Source of the DNA: Xenococcaceae cyanobacterium MO_188.B29
Lineage (GTDB): Bacteria > Cyanobacteriota > Cyanobacteriia > Cyanobacteriales > Xenococcaceae
Assembly (NCBI GenBank): GCA_030065155.1
Contig: JASJDI010000021.1
Coordinates: 1-44,751, forward strand
Reading direction: 5' to 3'
DNA: 44,751 nucleotides
Position 1 is the stretch's first letter; each line of letters starts with the position of its first letter. The notes under the pieces were generated by a model. That model saw only the letters and a program-made list of their open reading frames with translations. It was not told the DNA's origin and did not search any database. Positions 17,882 through 25,859 of this stretch are shown here, piece after piece. A program made the position numbers and the translations under genes.

Positions 17882-17969
17882 CTATTTACAGGAATAATAA
17901 AATCTCTGTCAAAATATAATTTATCTACCTAAAATCCTCAAAACTGCTTGGTATATAGCTAAAAGCCAG

Positions 17970-19580
17970 ATGTTCAAAAAGCGATCGCTAACTTTTGTAA
18001 TCAGCATCATAATTTTCTTGACGGTAACTATTGCACCGGTAAAAGCTCAGTATCCTTTTATTCAAGATATTCTAGTTTATTCAAGGATGCTACGGCATAT
18101 CCAAGATAATTCTCTAGAATATGCTTGTATTCGTTTAGACGGTCGCTGCTTATTTAAACTAGCTGCTACCGAAGCAGAATTATCTGCCAGAATTAACGAA
18201 ATTCAAATTAGGCTTAATGAAGTAAAAGATTTATATTTGCAACAAAAAGATACTAAATTAAAGATTAGGCATACAAAAGAAGGGGAGATATACATCAAAA
18301 TAATAGATCCTAAATTAGAGGGAGATGCTAAAGAAGAACGACTATTTAATGTTACTAATGATGATGCAAGAGGATACAAAGTAAGTATTCAAACTAGAGC
18401 AGAATATTTAACAAAACAATTAGAATATGGTTTGCGAAAAGCTAGACGAGAAAGGCAAAAACATTTTTTAATTCGCCAAGGAATAATAGCAATAGTAACT
18501 TTAGCCTCAATATCATTAATTACTCTATATCTTCTCCGTTTACTTTATCATTCTCGACAATTAAAACAGCAATTAGAACCTTCTCTCAATTCCGAACTTT
18601 TGTCAGTATACAATCGATTAAATCAAAGACAAAAATGGAATATTAAAGAAATACAATATCGGTTGCTTCAATGGTTTCAAATTTGTATTTGGGTAGGAGG
18701 AATTTTATTTATTATCGGTTTATTTCCTTATACTCGCATCTTACAATTTTTAATTATTGCTGCCCTGCGTATACCACTAAGAATATTAATGGTCAGTTTA
18801 ATAACCTATATTTTAATTCGTTTTATTTATGCTTTAATTGCTAAATCTAGTTCCGCAATACTTAATACTAATATTCTTCATCGTCCCATAAATCAGCGTA
18901 GAGAATTGCGAGTAGCAACTATTGCGAGAATTGCTAGGGGAATAGTGACAATTATTGGGATTAGTGTTGGAGTTTTATTTGCTCTGTCTGTGAGTGGAAT
19001 TGATGTAACTCCCTTATTGGCTGGTGCTGGTATATTAGGATTAGCTATATCTTTTGCTTCACAAAATTTAATCAAAGATGCTATCAATGGCTTTTTTATT
19101 ATTTTAGAAGATCAATATGCTGTAGGGGATATTATTAAAGTTGGTGATGTAGATGGATTAGTAGAGAATATCAATCTACGCATTACTCAACTGCGGGATG
19201 CAGGAGGAAGATTGATTACTATTCCCAACAGTGAAGTGAGAATAGTAGCAAATCTTTCGAGTCAATGGTCGCGGGCAGACTTAAATATACCTGTTCCTTA
19301 TCAAACAGATATAGATCTAGCCTTAAAACTAATCCATCAAGTAGCAGAAGAGATGAGTAAAGACGCTGAATGGCGAGATAAGATCATCGAATCTCCTCAA
19401 ATATTGGGCATAGACAATTTTAGCGATCGCGGGGCAGTGGTCAGAGTGTGGATTAAAACTGAACCTCTTAAGCAGTGGGAAGTGGGAAGAGAGTTTCGTC
19501 GTCGAATTAAAGTTACTTTCGATCGCGCAGGAATTATTATACCTCCACCTCAACAACAAGTCTGGTTTAATCGTGAATAA
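17970..19580 (+). CDS. MscS-family mechanosensitive channel with N-terminal extension
   Basis: A 536-residue protein. A signal peptide (residues 1-26, ending PVKA-Q) is followed by a periplasmic extension rich in charged helices (30-165), then TM helices at about 168-192, 236-256, 258-285 and 325-343. The pore helix and MscS core follow: VTPLLAGAGILGLAISFASQNLIKDAINGFFIILEDQYAVGDIIKV (347-391) with the glycine/alanine-rich packing face, then the beta domain (DGLVENINLRITQLRDAGGRLITIPNSEV) and a cytoplasmic alpha/beta domain. Such channels release solutes on osmotic downshock. The periplasmic extension makes it longer than E. coli MscS (286 residues). Confidence 0.92.
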   Translation: MFKKRSLTFVISIIIFLTVTIAPVKAQYPFIQDILVYSRMLRHIQDNSLEYACIRLDGRCLFKLAATEAELSARINEIQIRLNEVKDLYLQQKDTKLKIRHTKEGEIYIKIIDPKLEGDAKEERLFNVTNDDARGYKVSIQTRAEYLTKQLEYGLRKARRERQKHFLIRQGIIAIVTLASISLITLYLLRLLYHSRQLKQQLEPSLNSELLSVYNRLNQRQKWNIKEIQYRLLQWFQICIWVGGILFIIGLFPYTRILQFLIIAALRIPLRILMVSLITYILIRFIYALIAKSSSAILNTNILHRPINQRRELRVATIARIARGIVTIIGISVGVLFALSVSGIDVTPLLAGAGILGLAISFASQNLIKDAINGFFIILEDQYAVGDIIKVGDVDGLVENINLRITQLRDAGGRLITIPNSEVRIVANLSSQWSRADLNIPVPYQTDIDLALKLIHQVAEEMSKDAEWRDKIIESPQILGIDNFSDRGAVVRVWIKTEPLKQWEVGREFRRRIKVTFDRAGIIIPPPQQQVWFNRE

Positions 19581-19741
19581 ACACAATTTCTGAGTATTTA
19601 TGTGATATAAGCTACATAAAATTTGCGCCTAAATAAGTATTACTTCTAAATATTATTTAAATTTTTACATTAATCGGTTTATTCATTTAATGATATTTGG
19701 TAGTATTAGCTTCAACCATTTAATTTTAGGTCGTAAGAAAA

Positions 19742-20371
19742 ATGTCCTTTTTTGATAATGTTTTTGAGGAAACGCAATCACAATTAGAAAACCTGTGCGA
19801 AAAAAGACAAAGCTACGAGCAAGAAAAAAAAGATTTACTTGGCCAAATAAGCAAATCGTCATCTGTTGCAGATGATGAACAAAAAGCTTTAACTAATCTT
19901 GAACAAAAACAACAAGAAATAGCTAAACAAATTGAAAAATGCTCCTATCAATTAGATGTTTTACGCAGAATTTTTATTGTTTCAGAACAAGTTAAGGACT
20001 TAGAAATAGATTGTGGTGTAGACCCTATATTACATAATGCTTTAGTTTCTGCGATCGCTCCTACTACTTTCGATGAATTAAGTAAAGAAAGTCTTGCCAA
20101 TAAAATGCCAAGGTATCAACAAGTACAAGCAGAAATAGTCCAACAATATGGTCAAGAATATAGTATTTATCAGGGTCAAAAAATAGGACATAAAAGTCTT
20201 ATTTATTACGCTACTAGTTTTGTTGCTTTTGGTCGTCCATTGTACTTAAAGGTTTGCCAGAGATACCATGCAGACTGTGGTGGTTCAAACGAAACTATGC
20301 AGTTTATTAACGCAGCTTGGGAGATTGCTCAAGATTATTTGGAAAAACAATCAATAGCTAAAATTGCTTAA
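19742..20371 (+). CDS. Coiled-coil protein with C-terminal J-domain-like helix pair (HAD instead of HPD)
   Basis: A 209-residue protein not assigned to a named family. Residues 5-85 form a charged coiled coil (QLENLCEKRQSYEQEKKDLL, KALTNLEQKQQEIAKQI). The middle holds DPILHNALVSAIAPTTFDELS. The last 40 residues (LYLKVCQRYHADCGGSNETMQFINAAWEIAQDYLEK) follow the helix II-loop-helix III pattern of a DnaJ domain, with HAD at 176-178 in place of HPD and a GGS turn as in J-domain YHPDKGGS. The proline change would be expected to weaken or abolish stimulation of DnaK. The gene stands alone. Confidence 0.65.
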   Translation: MSFFDNVFEETQSQLENLCEKRQSYEQEKKDLLGQISKSSSVADDEQKALTNLEQKQQEIAKQIEKCSYQLDVLRRIFIVSEQVKDLEIDCGVDPILHNALVSAIAPTTFDELSKESLANKMPRYQQVQAEIVQQYGQEYSIYQGQKIGHKSLIYYATSFVAFGRPLYLKVCQRYHADCGGSNETMQFINAAWEIAQDYLEKQSIAKIA

Positions 20372-20517
20372 ACATGCTGTTTTTTATAACTTTAAGCTAA
20401 ATTCAAGATTGCAGTAGTTTATTTACATTTAGGCATTCTACTTGTCCTCAATAGCTGTTCGCGTCAAAATAAAGATAAGTAAATATATTTATCATTTTCT
20501 TAAGAAAAAGCTAAAAA

Positions 20518-21759
20518 ATGGCGTTAGAGCAACTAAATAGTATATCTGTCTCTAAAGAAAGTTTAAACTGTGATTTAGTTATCGTTGGTGGTGGGATTGT
20601 GGGCACAACCCTAGCCTCTGCCCTAAAAAATTCTGGCATCAGAGTGATTATCGTTGAAGCTAAATCTTTAGAGTTGGCAGCAGCAAGAAGGCAAGCTTAT
20701 GCTTTTTCACTGCTTTCAGGTCTTATTTATTCAGGAATTGGTGTTTGGGACAAAATATTGCCTCAAATAGCTAAATTCCGCCATATTAGGTTATCAGATG
20801 GTAATTATCCTCAAGTTGTTAAATTCGAGAAAAAAGATTTAGACAACGAATATTTAGGCTATGTGGCAGAACATAATGTAGTATTAACTACCCTACAAGA
20901 ATTTATTGCTAGTTGTGATAACGTTAGTTGGCTATGTCCAGCCGAAGTGACAGAAGTAAAATATCAAGATACTTCAGCTACAGTCAAAGTCAAATTAAAC
21001 GGCACAGAAAAGCTAATTAGAACTAAACTAGTAGTAGGTGCAGATGGAGCGCGATCGCGCATTCGCCATTGGGCAGGAATTAAAACCCGTGGCTGGAAAT
21101 ACTGGCAATCTTGTGTAGCATTCACTATTAAACATACCGCACCCCAGAATGATATCGCTTTTGAAAGATTCTGGTCTACCGGACCAATGGGAGTCTTGCC
21201 CTTACCAGGAAATCGCTGCCAAATAGTTTGGACAAATCCCCACGCTCAAGCCAAGGCACTACAAGAACTAGATGAGCAAGAATTCCTCAAAAAGTTAGCT
21301 CACTACACAGGAGGATTGTTAGGTAAATTAGAATTAGTTAGCGATCGCTTTTTATTTCCTGTACAACTAATGCAGTGCGATCGCTATGTTCAATCTAGAC
21401 TAGCTCTCATTGGTGATGCTGCTCATTGTTGTCATCCTGTAGGTGGGCAAGGACTAAACCTGGGGATTAGAGATGCAGCTTCCTTAGCTCAAATATTACA
21501 AGCAGCCTATACCCAAGGGGAAGATATTGGCAGTCTTAGTGTTTTAAACCGTTACCAAAGTTGGCGCAAAAAAGAAAATTTGGCTATTTTAGGCTTTACC
21601 GACTTTTTAGACCGAACTTTCTCTAATAATTGGTTGCCCATAGTGATTGCTCGTCGTCTTGGTTTATGGTTGTTGCAATATATTCAACCACTGAAGCTAT
21701 TTGCCCTCAAATTAATGACAGGATTAAAAGGACGAATTCCACAATTAGCACAGCAGTAG
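20518..21759 (+). CDS. FAD-dependent hydroxylase, UbiH/UbiF type
   Basis: A 413-residue flavoprotein monooxygenase. The FAD dinucleotide fold is at 19-47 (LVIVGGGIVGTTLASALKNSGIRVIIVE), the DG motif at GADGARSRIR, and the second FAD motif at ALIGDAAHCCHPVGGQGLNLGIRDAASL. This set defines the aromatic-ring hydroxylases related to UbiH and UbiF. Cyanobacteria make plastoquinone and phylloquinone rather than ubiquinone, so its ring substrate is probably a quinone precursor or another isoprenoid aromatic; this is inference. It reads toward the E2 gene 223 bases downstream, with a repeat hairpin between them. Confidence 0.88.
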   Translation: MALEQLNSISVSKESLNCDLVIVGGGIVGTTLASALKNSGIRVIIVEAKSLELAAARRQAYAFSLLSGLIYSGIGVWDKILPQIAKFRHIRLSDGNYPQVVKFEKKDLDNEYLGYVAEHNVVLTTLQEFIASCDNVSWLCPAEVTEVKYQDTSATVKVKLNGTEKLIRTKLVVGADGARSRIRHWAGIKTRGWKYWQSCVAFTIKHTAPQNDIAFERFWSTGPMGVLPLPGNRCQIVWTNPHAQAKALQELDEQEFLKKLAHYTGGLLGKLELVSDRFLFPVQLMQCDRYVQSRLALIGDAAHCCHPVGGQGLNLGIRDAASLAQILQAAYTQGEDIGSLSVLNRYQSWRKKENLAILGFTDFLDRTFSNNWLPIVIARRLGLWLLQYIQPLKLFALKLMTGLKGRIPQLAQQ

Positions 21760-21874
21760 ATGTTAATATCTAATATCGTGACTAGTTAATTTATCGGTAA
21801 GGGAAAAGGCTCATTCCCCTCTACATAGCTATCAATTATTTGTTTTTGTCAACTGATAACTGATAGCCCTTTGG

Positions 21875-21921
21875 GAAGTGCGCTTTCCTTGGCTGAGGAA
21901 ACCTCGGCAGGGTCGCACTTC
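21875..21921. repeat. GC-rich hairpin repeat (TTCCTTGGCT...AGGGTCGCAC type)
   Basis: GAAGTGCG (21875-21882) pairs exactly with CGCACTTC (21914-21921), and inside it GCTGAGG-AAA-CCTCGGC forms a second stem with one G-T pair. The unit TTCCTTnGCTnnGGnnnCCnnnGCAGGGTCGCAC recurs at 24455-24488, so this is a dispersed element. It lies between the hydroxylase and PDH E2 genes. Confidence 0.75.
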
Positions 21922-21982
21922 TAACAACCTATAAGTAACTTAACTGTCCATAAATTTTGTTACAGAGAGAAAAACCACTGCC

Positions 21983-23257
21983 ATGATTCATGATGTATTT
22001 ATGCCCGCCCTTAGTTCCACAATGACAGAAGGTAAGATTGTCGAATGGGTAAAATCCCCAGGAGACAAAGTTGCTAAAGGTGAAACCGTGGTAGTGGTGG
22101 AGTCAGATAAAGCCGATATGGATGTAGAATCCTTTAACGAAGGCTATTTAGCAGTTATTTTAGTAGAAGCAGGACAAGAAGCCCCTGTCGGAGACGCGAT
22201 CGCTTTAATTGCTGAAACGGAAGCAGAAATTGAAGAAGCGAAAAAGCAAGGAGTAGGCAAGAAGGTTGGTGTGAGTGGATCTGCATCAGGTCGTAGTGAA
22301 CCTACACCAGTAGCCAAACCTGTGGAAGAATCTACCACCGTAGCAAATACTGTCACTCGAAGTAATGGACGTATCGTTGCTTCTCCTAGAGCGCGTAAAC
22401 TAGCTAAAGAATTAAAGGTAGATATTAATACACTCCAAGGAAGTGGACCTTATGGCAGAATTATTGCTCAGGATATAGAAAAAGCTGTGGGTAAAGTATC
22501 TACTCCTCCTACTCCTCCTAAACCTCCTGTTGAACCAATTAAACCCATTGCTCCTCAACCTGTAGCCGTTAACAATATTACCCCAGGAGAAACTGTTGCT
22601 CTCAATACTCTCCAAAAAGCAGTAGTCCAAAACATGATAATGAGTGTGCAAGTACCTACTTATCATGTTGGTTATACCATTACTACTGATGCTCTCGATC
22701 GGCTTTATAAACAAATTAAATCTAAGGGTGTAACCATGACAGCCTTACTCGCCAAAGCGGTAGCTGTTGCACTCCAAAAACATCCAGTCGTTAATGCTAG
22801 TTATGCCCAAGATGCGATTAAGTACAATGGGGAAATTAATATTGCTGTGGCTGTAGCTATGCCAGATGGAGGTTTGATTACTCCCGTTTTGCGTAATGCA
22901 GATCAAATGGATATTTATTCTCTCTCTCGTAGTTGGAAGGATTTAGTTAATAGGGCAAGAGCTAAACAATTACAACCAGATGAGTATAGCACTGGTACTT
23001 TTACTCTCTCTAACTTAGGTATGTTTGGGGTTAGCACCTTTGATGCTATATTACCTCCAGGACAAGGTTCAATTCTCGCTATTGGTGCAGCCCGTCCCCA
23101 AATAGTAGCTAGCGATGACGGTATGATGGGCATTAAAAAACAAATGAATGTTAACATCACCTGCGATCACCGTATTATTTATGGCGCACACGCTGCTGCC
23201 TTTTTGCAAGATTTGGCACAACTAATCGAAACAGAGCCTCAATCTTTAACGCTTTAG
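21983..23257 (+). CDS. pdhC: Pyruvate dehydrogenase E2, dihydrolipoyllysine acetyltransferase
   Basis: A 424-residue E2 subunit, which passes the acetyl group from its lipoyl arm to coenzyme A. Residues 2-78 form the lipoyl domain with the modified lysine K43 in ESDKADMDVE. Residues 129-168 are the E3-binding domain (RIVASPRARKLAKELKVDI... GPYGRIIAQDIEKAV). A proline-rich linker spans 172-200, and the catalytic domain 205-424 ends with DHRIIYGAH (H396). Where many E2 enzymes have D four residues after the histidine, this one has Y400, as in the plastid-type E2 of cyanobacterial origin. There is a single lipoyl domain. E1 and E3 genes are not in the window, as is usual in cyanobacteria. Confidence 0.95.
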   Translation: MIHDVFMPALSSTMTEGKIVEWVKSPGDKVAKGETVVVVESDKADMDVESFNEGYLAVILVEAGQEAPVGDAIALIAETEAEIEEAKKQGVGKKVGVSGSASGRSEPTPVAKPVEESTTVANTVTRSNGRIVASPRARKLAKELKVDINTLQGSGPYGRIIAQDIEKAVGKVSTPPTPPKPPVEPIKPIAPQPVAVNNITPGETVALNTLQKAVVQNMIMSVQVPTYHVGYTITTDALDRLYKQIKSKGVTMTALLAKAVAVALQKHPVVNASYAQDAIKYNGEINIAVAVAMPDGGLITPVLRNADQMDIYSLSRSWKDLVNRARAKQLQPDEYSTGTFTLSNLGMFGVSTFDAILPPGQGSILAIGAARPQIVASDDGMMGIKKQMNVNITCDHRIIYGAHAAAFLQDLAQLIETEPQSLTL

Positions 23258-23282
23258 GCTATTTAAAGTGAGTAGTTAGTAG

Positions 23283-23309
23283 TAGGGGCAAACGGCCGTT
23301 CGCCCGTAC
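23283..23309. repeat. Palindromic dispersed repeat (GGGCAAACGGCCGTTCGCCC)
   Basis: A 20-base palindrome at 23286-23305 with one mismatch, flanked by GTAG and GTAC. It belongs to the common cyanobacterial family GTAGGGGCGAACGGCCGTTCGCCCCTAC. Located just after pdhC, where it could serve as an RNA 3'-end hairpin. Confidence 0.75.
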
Positions 23310-23370
23310 AGTAGTTAGTAGTAACTAAAAAAGTAGGGTGGGCAAAATTATTTTTCAAGCGTATTACTGA

Positions 23371-23412
23371 GTGGAAAGTTAGTTTGCCCTTTCTCAGAAA
23401 TCACCTTAAAAC
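23371..23412 (+). repeat. Dispersed intergenic repeat, copy A
   Basis: GTGGAAAGTTAGTTTGCCC followed directly by TTTCTCAGAAATCACCTTAAAAC. The same sequence occurs inverted at 40334-40392, where 18 extra bases separate the two halves. It is one of several repeats packed between pdhC and the LRAT-like gene. Confidence 0.8.
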
Positions 23413-23413
23413 A

Positions 23414-23431
23414 TTTAAAATCTCAATTAGC
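23414..23431 (+). repeat. 18-bp direct repeat, left of the LRAT-like gene
   Basis: TTTAAAATCTCAATTAGC, identical to 24045-24062. The two copies flank the LRAT-like gene at 23491-23958. Confidence 0.8.
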
Positions 23432-23432
23432 T

Positions 23433-23497
23433 AGTAGGTTAGGTAGAACGATAGTGAAACCCAACCAAAGCTTATAGGCGTCGGGTTTCGTTAGGGG
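23433..23497. repeat. GAAACCCAAC / CGGGTTTCGTT repeat overlapping the 3' end of the LRAT-like gene
   Basis: TAGGTTAGGTAGAACGATAGTGAAACCCAACC and GTCGGGTTTCGTTAGGGG form an imperfect inverted pair. It belongs to the GTTGGGTTTCGTTCC...AACCCAACCTAC family of cyanobacterial intergenic repeats. It reaches the LRAT-like stop codon, so the gene's C-terminus may have been set by repeat insertion. Confidence 0.6.
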
Positions 23498-23958
23498 GTT
23501 TTAATTAATTCTTTTAAACTTCGTTGTTCAAGATATTTTTGAAATATATTTACAGCGTCAGGATGATATCCTCCATTGTTCAAAAAAGCTAAAGGCGAAA
23601 ACTTAACTTGATAAGATAAAGCTTCATTGGTAGCAACTAAACGTGCATAATGCTCACAGTTCCAGCCCAATAGCCCATAATTCCATTTTTTAAAACAGTC
23701 TAATGCATAAATTAATCTTTGAATAACCAGATGTGAATGTAACGCTTTAGTCGGAGTTAACTTTAAATTGTATTGTGATGTTTGGAGTACAGAAAATCTT
23801 TCGCCTGGACTAAACATATATTCATCCGACAGACCAATTGCATAATGATTTGTAAATCCCTCTTGCCATTCTAATAATTTTCCGTATATTCCGCTATTAG
23901 GATTGACTTTAGCTTCTATTTCAGTTCTCAGCCGTAAGATTTCGTTTTCATTTAACAT
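23491..23958 (-). CDS. LRAT-like permuted papain-fold protein
   Basis: A 155-residue protein with the two signature blocks of the LRAT branch of the NlpC/P60 superfamily: HYAIGLS with H38, and GWNCEHYARLVATNEALSYQ with C101, E102 and H103. The order His...Cys is that of the circularly permuted papain fold. Members include lecithin:retinol acyltransferases, phospholipid acyltransferases and bacterial proteins of unknown substrate; thiol-acyl intermediate chemistry on a lipid or amide is likely but unproven. There is no signal peptide. It sits alone in a repeat-rich pocket and is flanked by 18-bp direct repeats, suggesting accessory status. Confidence 0.78.
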   Translation of the reverse strand: MLNENEILRLRTEIEAKVNPNSGIYGKLLEWQEGFTNHYAIGLSDEYMFSPGERFSVLQTSQYNLKLTPTKALHSHLVIQRLIYALDCFKKWNYGLLGWNCEHYARLVATNEALSYQVKFSPLAFLNNGGYHPDAVNIFQKYLEQRSLKELIKTP

Positions 23959-24044
23959 GATTTATTGAATTTTCTATAGAGAGTTACATATGTAAAGTTC
24001 CCAAAAGTTTTTTCAAAGTTATAGAAACAGAAACTATTGATTCT

Positions 24045-24062
24045 TTTAAAATCTCAATTAGC
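24045..24062 (+). repeat. 18-bp direct repeat, right of the LRAT-like gene
   Basis: TTTAAAATCTCAATTAGC, identical to 23414-23431. Here it runs into a HIP1 site (GCGATCGC). Confidence 0.8.
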
Positions 24063-24294
24063 GATCGCCATGTAGTCAAATTAAGAAAATTTAAGCCAAT
24101 TCTTTTTGAAAATCTTTTTCATTTAGACTAAAAGTATTAGATTGATTTGAGTTCTTCCTCTTAAGTCTAAGTATGAGATAGCTTCAAGAAGGGTAAGTAA
24201 TTAGACTTCTTGCATAACTAAATTGGCAAGTCACTATGATCAAGGTTTTGAGAAACCCTCAAAGCTATGTAGAATTAATTTCTTCCTCTCTTGG

Positions 24295-24490
24295 TGCGCG
24301 TTCTTGAACGAGTCGCTCATGGTGAAGCAGTTGCGGTGGTGAGGTAGCGCGTTGGGCGGGTTTCCCGACTTGAAGCGACTACCGAAAGGGTTTCCCGACT
24401 TGAGCAAACTGCTGAACCCGAAGGGGGGAAACCCCCAAGACCGCGCTCGTCCGCTTCCTTAGCTCGGGTTTCCCGAGCAGGGTCGCACCG
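24295..24490. repeat. GC-rich repeat cluster (GGGTTTCCCGACTTGA and TTCCTTAGCT units)
   Basis: GGGTTTCCCGACTTGA occurs at about 24358 and 24389. The perfect hairpin GCTCGGG-TTT-CCCGAGC is at 24462-24478, within TTCCTTAGCT...AGCAGGGTCGCAC, the same unit as at 21886-21918. Composition is sharply more GC-rich than the flanks. The stem-TTT-stem design also matches the element inserted in tnsC at 43622-43638. Confidence 0.75.
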
Positions 24491-24589
24491 CTTGTCTCCC
24501 TTGTCTTCCTTATCCTCCTTGTCTTTCTCAACCGTTCAATTAGGACTTATGCAAAACAAGTCTATAGTTTCTGCTGGGAGTAACCCTCT

Positions 24590-25000
24590 ATGGTTAATAA
24601 GATCGGGATGGTATGTGGTTTTTTGGGTGGAACGATCGTTTCTATTGAGTCTGGATATAAGACTATGCCCCATCCCAAGAGAGATAAAATCTATAACAGA
24701 TTAAGTGATGCTAAATGGTTTTTGGCATTAAAATGGTGCAATGATTTATTGACTCCCGCAGCTATTGTTAATAATACTGGAGAGCTTTCTTTTTACAATC
24801 AAACGGTACTTCAGATGGGGGAAGACAAATTCATTCCTAAAAAGTATCGACAAGAAGTTTTCGCTCAATGTTTACACCTTCAACCTAACGAAACAGTCAA
24901 TTATGAATTAACTTCTCTCGATCGAGTTATTGAGATTCGTGCTGTGGAAATAGATTCGCGCTATGGCAAAGTAGCCTTGGTTAGAGAAGTTTGTAGTTAG
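24590..25000 (+). CDS. Small PAS-like protein
   Basis: A 136-residue protein. From residue 55 it follows a PAS-fold pattern: AAIVNNTGELSFYNQTVLQMGED (a strand-turn-strand-helix start) and VIEIRAVEIDSRYGKVALVREV (the closing strands). The core is shorter than a full PAS domain, and no output domain is attached. The first ATG is preceded by GGAG about ten bases upstream; an internal ATG at 24665 is possible, since the first 25 residues look unlike the family. It lies 137 bases upstream of psb28. A role as a stand-alone sensor or binding module is inference. Confidence 0.55.
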   Translation: MVNKIGMVCGFLGGTIVSIESGYKTMPHPKRDKIYNRLSDAKWFLALKWCNDLLTPAAIVNNTGELSFYNQTVLQMGEDKFIPKKYRQEVFAQCLHLQPNETVNYELTSLDRVIEIRAVEIDSRYGKVALVREVCS

Positions 25001-25137
25001 TTTTGGCAATATTTTTGGATAGCGACCAAGTTGTTTGTCACCCTGTGAAATAAGAATTAAAAAAACTTTACCTTGGACATGAAATTATGAAACAATAAAT
25101 AGTCTCACCGAAAAGCAAAAATAAACAAAATAGACTT

Positions 25138-25473
25138 ATGGCTGACATTCAGTTTTCGAGAGGAGTTACAGAGCCAGTAGTTCCTGAAATTAAAGTTACC
25201 CGTTCCCGTACTGGCAATACTGGTACGGCAACTTTTTATTTTGATTCTCCCCAAATTCTTTCTCAAGAGAGTACTGATGAAGTTACTGGGATGTACTTAG
25301 TTGACGAAGAAGGAGAAATTGTTTCTCGCGAAGTAAAAGGTAAATTTGTTAATGGTAAGCCCAAAGCAATTGAAGCAGTACTCGTAATAAAATCTGTTGA
25401 GGAATGGGAAAGATTTATGCGCTTCATGGAAAGATATGCAGAAGATCATGGTTTGGGACTGTCTCAATCTTAG
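25138..25473 (+). CDS. psb28: Photosystem II assembly factor Psb28
   Basis: A 111-residue protein matching Psb28 along its length: [62 protein letters not shown] and [14 protein letters not shown]. Psb28 binds the cytosolic face of photosystem II assembly intermediates near CP47 and cytochrome b559 and protects them during maturation or repair; it is not part of the mature complex. No membrane helix is present, as expected. It confirms an oxygenic phototroph. Confidence 0.96.
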   Translation: MADIQFSRGVTEPVVPEIKVTRSRTGNTGTATFYFDSPQILSQESTDEVTGMYLVDEEGEIVSREVKGKFVNGKPKAIEAVLVIKSVEEWERFMRFMERYAEDHGLGLSQS

Positions 25474-25859
25474 AGTCATACCGAGGGAGTAATACAGCGT
25501 TGTTAGTTGAGAGCTACAATTAACTTAATTATCTCCCTTTTATTTTTGGTAAAAATTTATGGGGATAAAATTTTACCTTTATTTTGATGAATTATTTTAC
25601 TTTTTGAGTTATCAAGAGATAAGTTCAAAAGAGATCTGCTGAAAATAGTATTGCGCGATCTCAGCTATACTGAGGCGCATCCGCGGATCGCTCATATATC
25701 TTTGTCAGGAGTCGATCGACAGAAGTTGATTTTCTCTTGTCCTGATTTTGTCAATTAGCTCTAAGCTTTTCATTGTTTATATTTTGACTCATTTTGTCAA
25801 AGTAAATTCTTGGGTTAAGCAGATTAACAAACAACCAGCAACATATTAAATTAGGTAAG
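25474..25859. other. Intergenic region between psb28 and the malic enzyme gene
   Basis: No gene seen. A small GC-rich repeat at about 25651-25692 contains CTCAG-N5-CTGAG and the 10-base palindrome ATCCGCGGAT (25679-25688), of the GCGATCTC...GGCGCATCCGCG class of cyanobacterial repeats. The malic enzyme promoter should be here but cannot be defined. Confidence 0.55.

Larger units (their letters stand above)
23959..24589. other. Gene-poor, repeat-rich region
   Basis: No coding sequence is supported. It holds the second copy of the 18-bp direct repeat (24045-24062), a TTAGACTTCTTGCATAA motif near 24200 that resembles IS-end remnants, the GC-rich repeat cluster at 24295-24490, and TTAGGACTTATGCA at 24540-24553. 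Confidence 0.6.
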
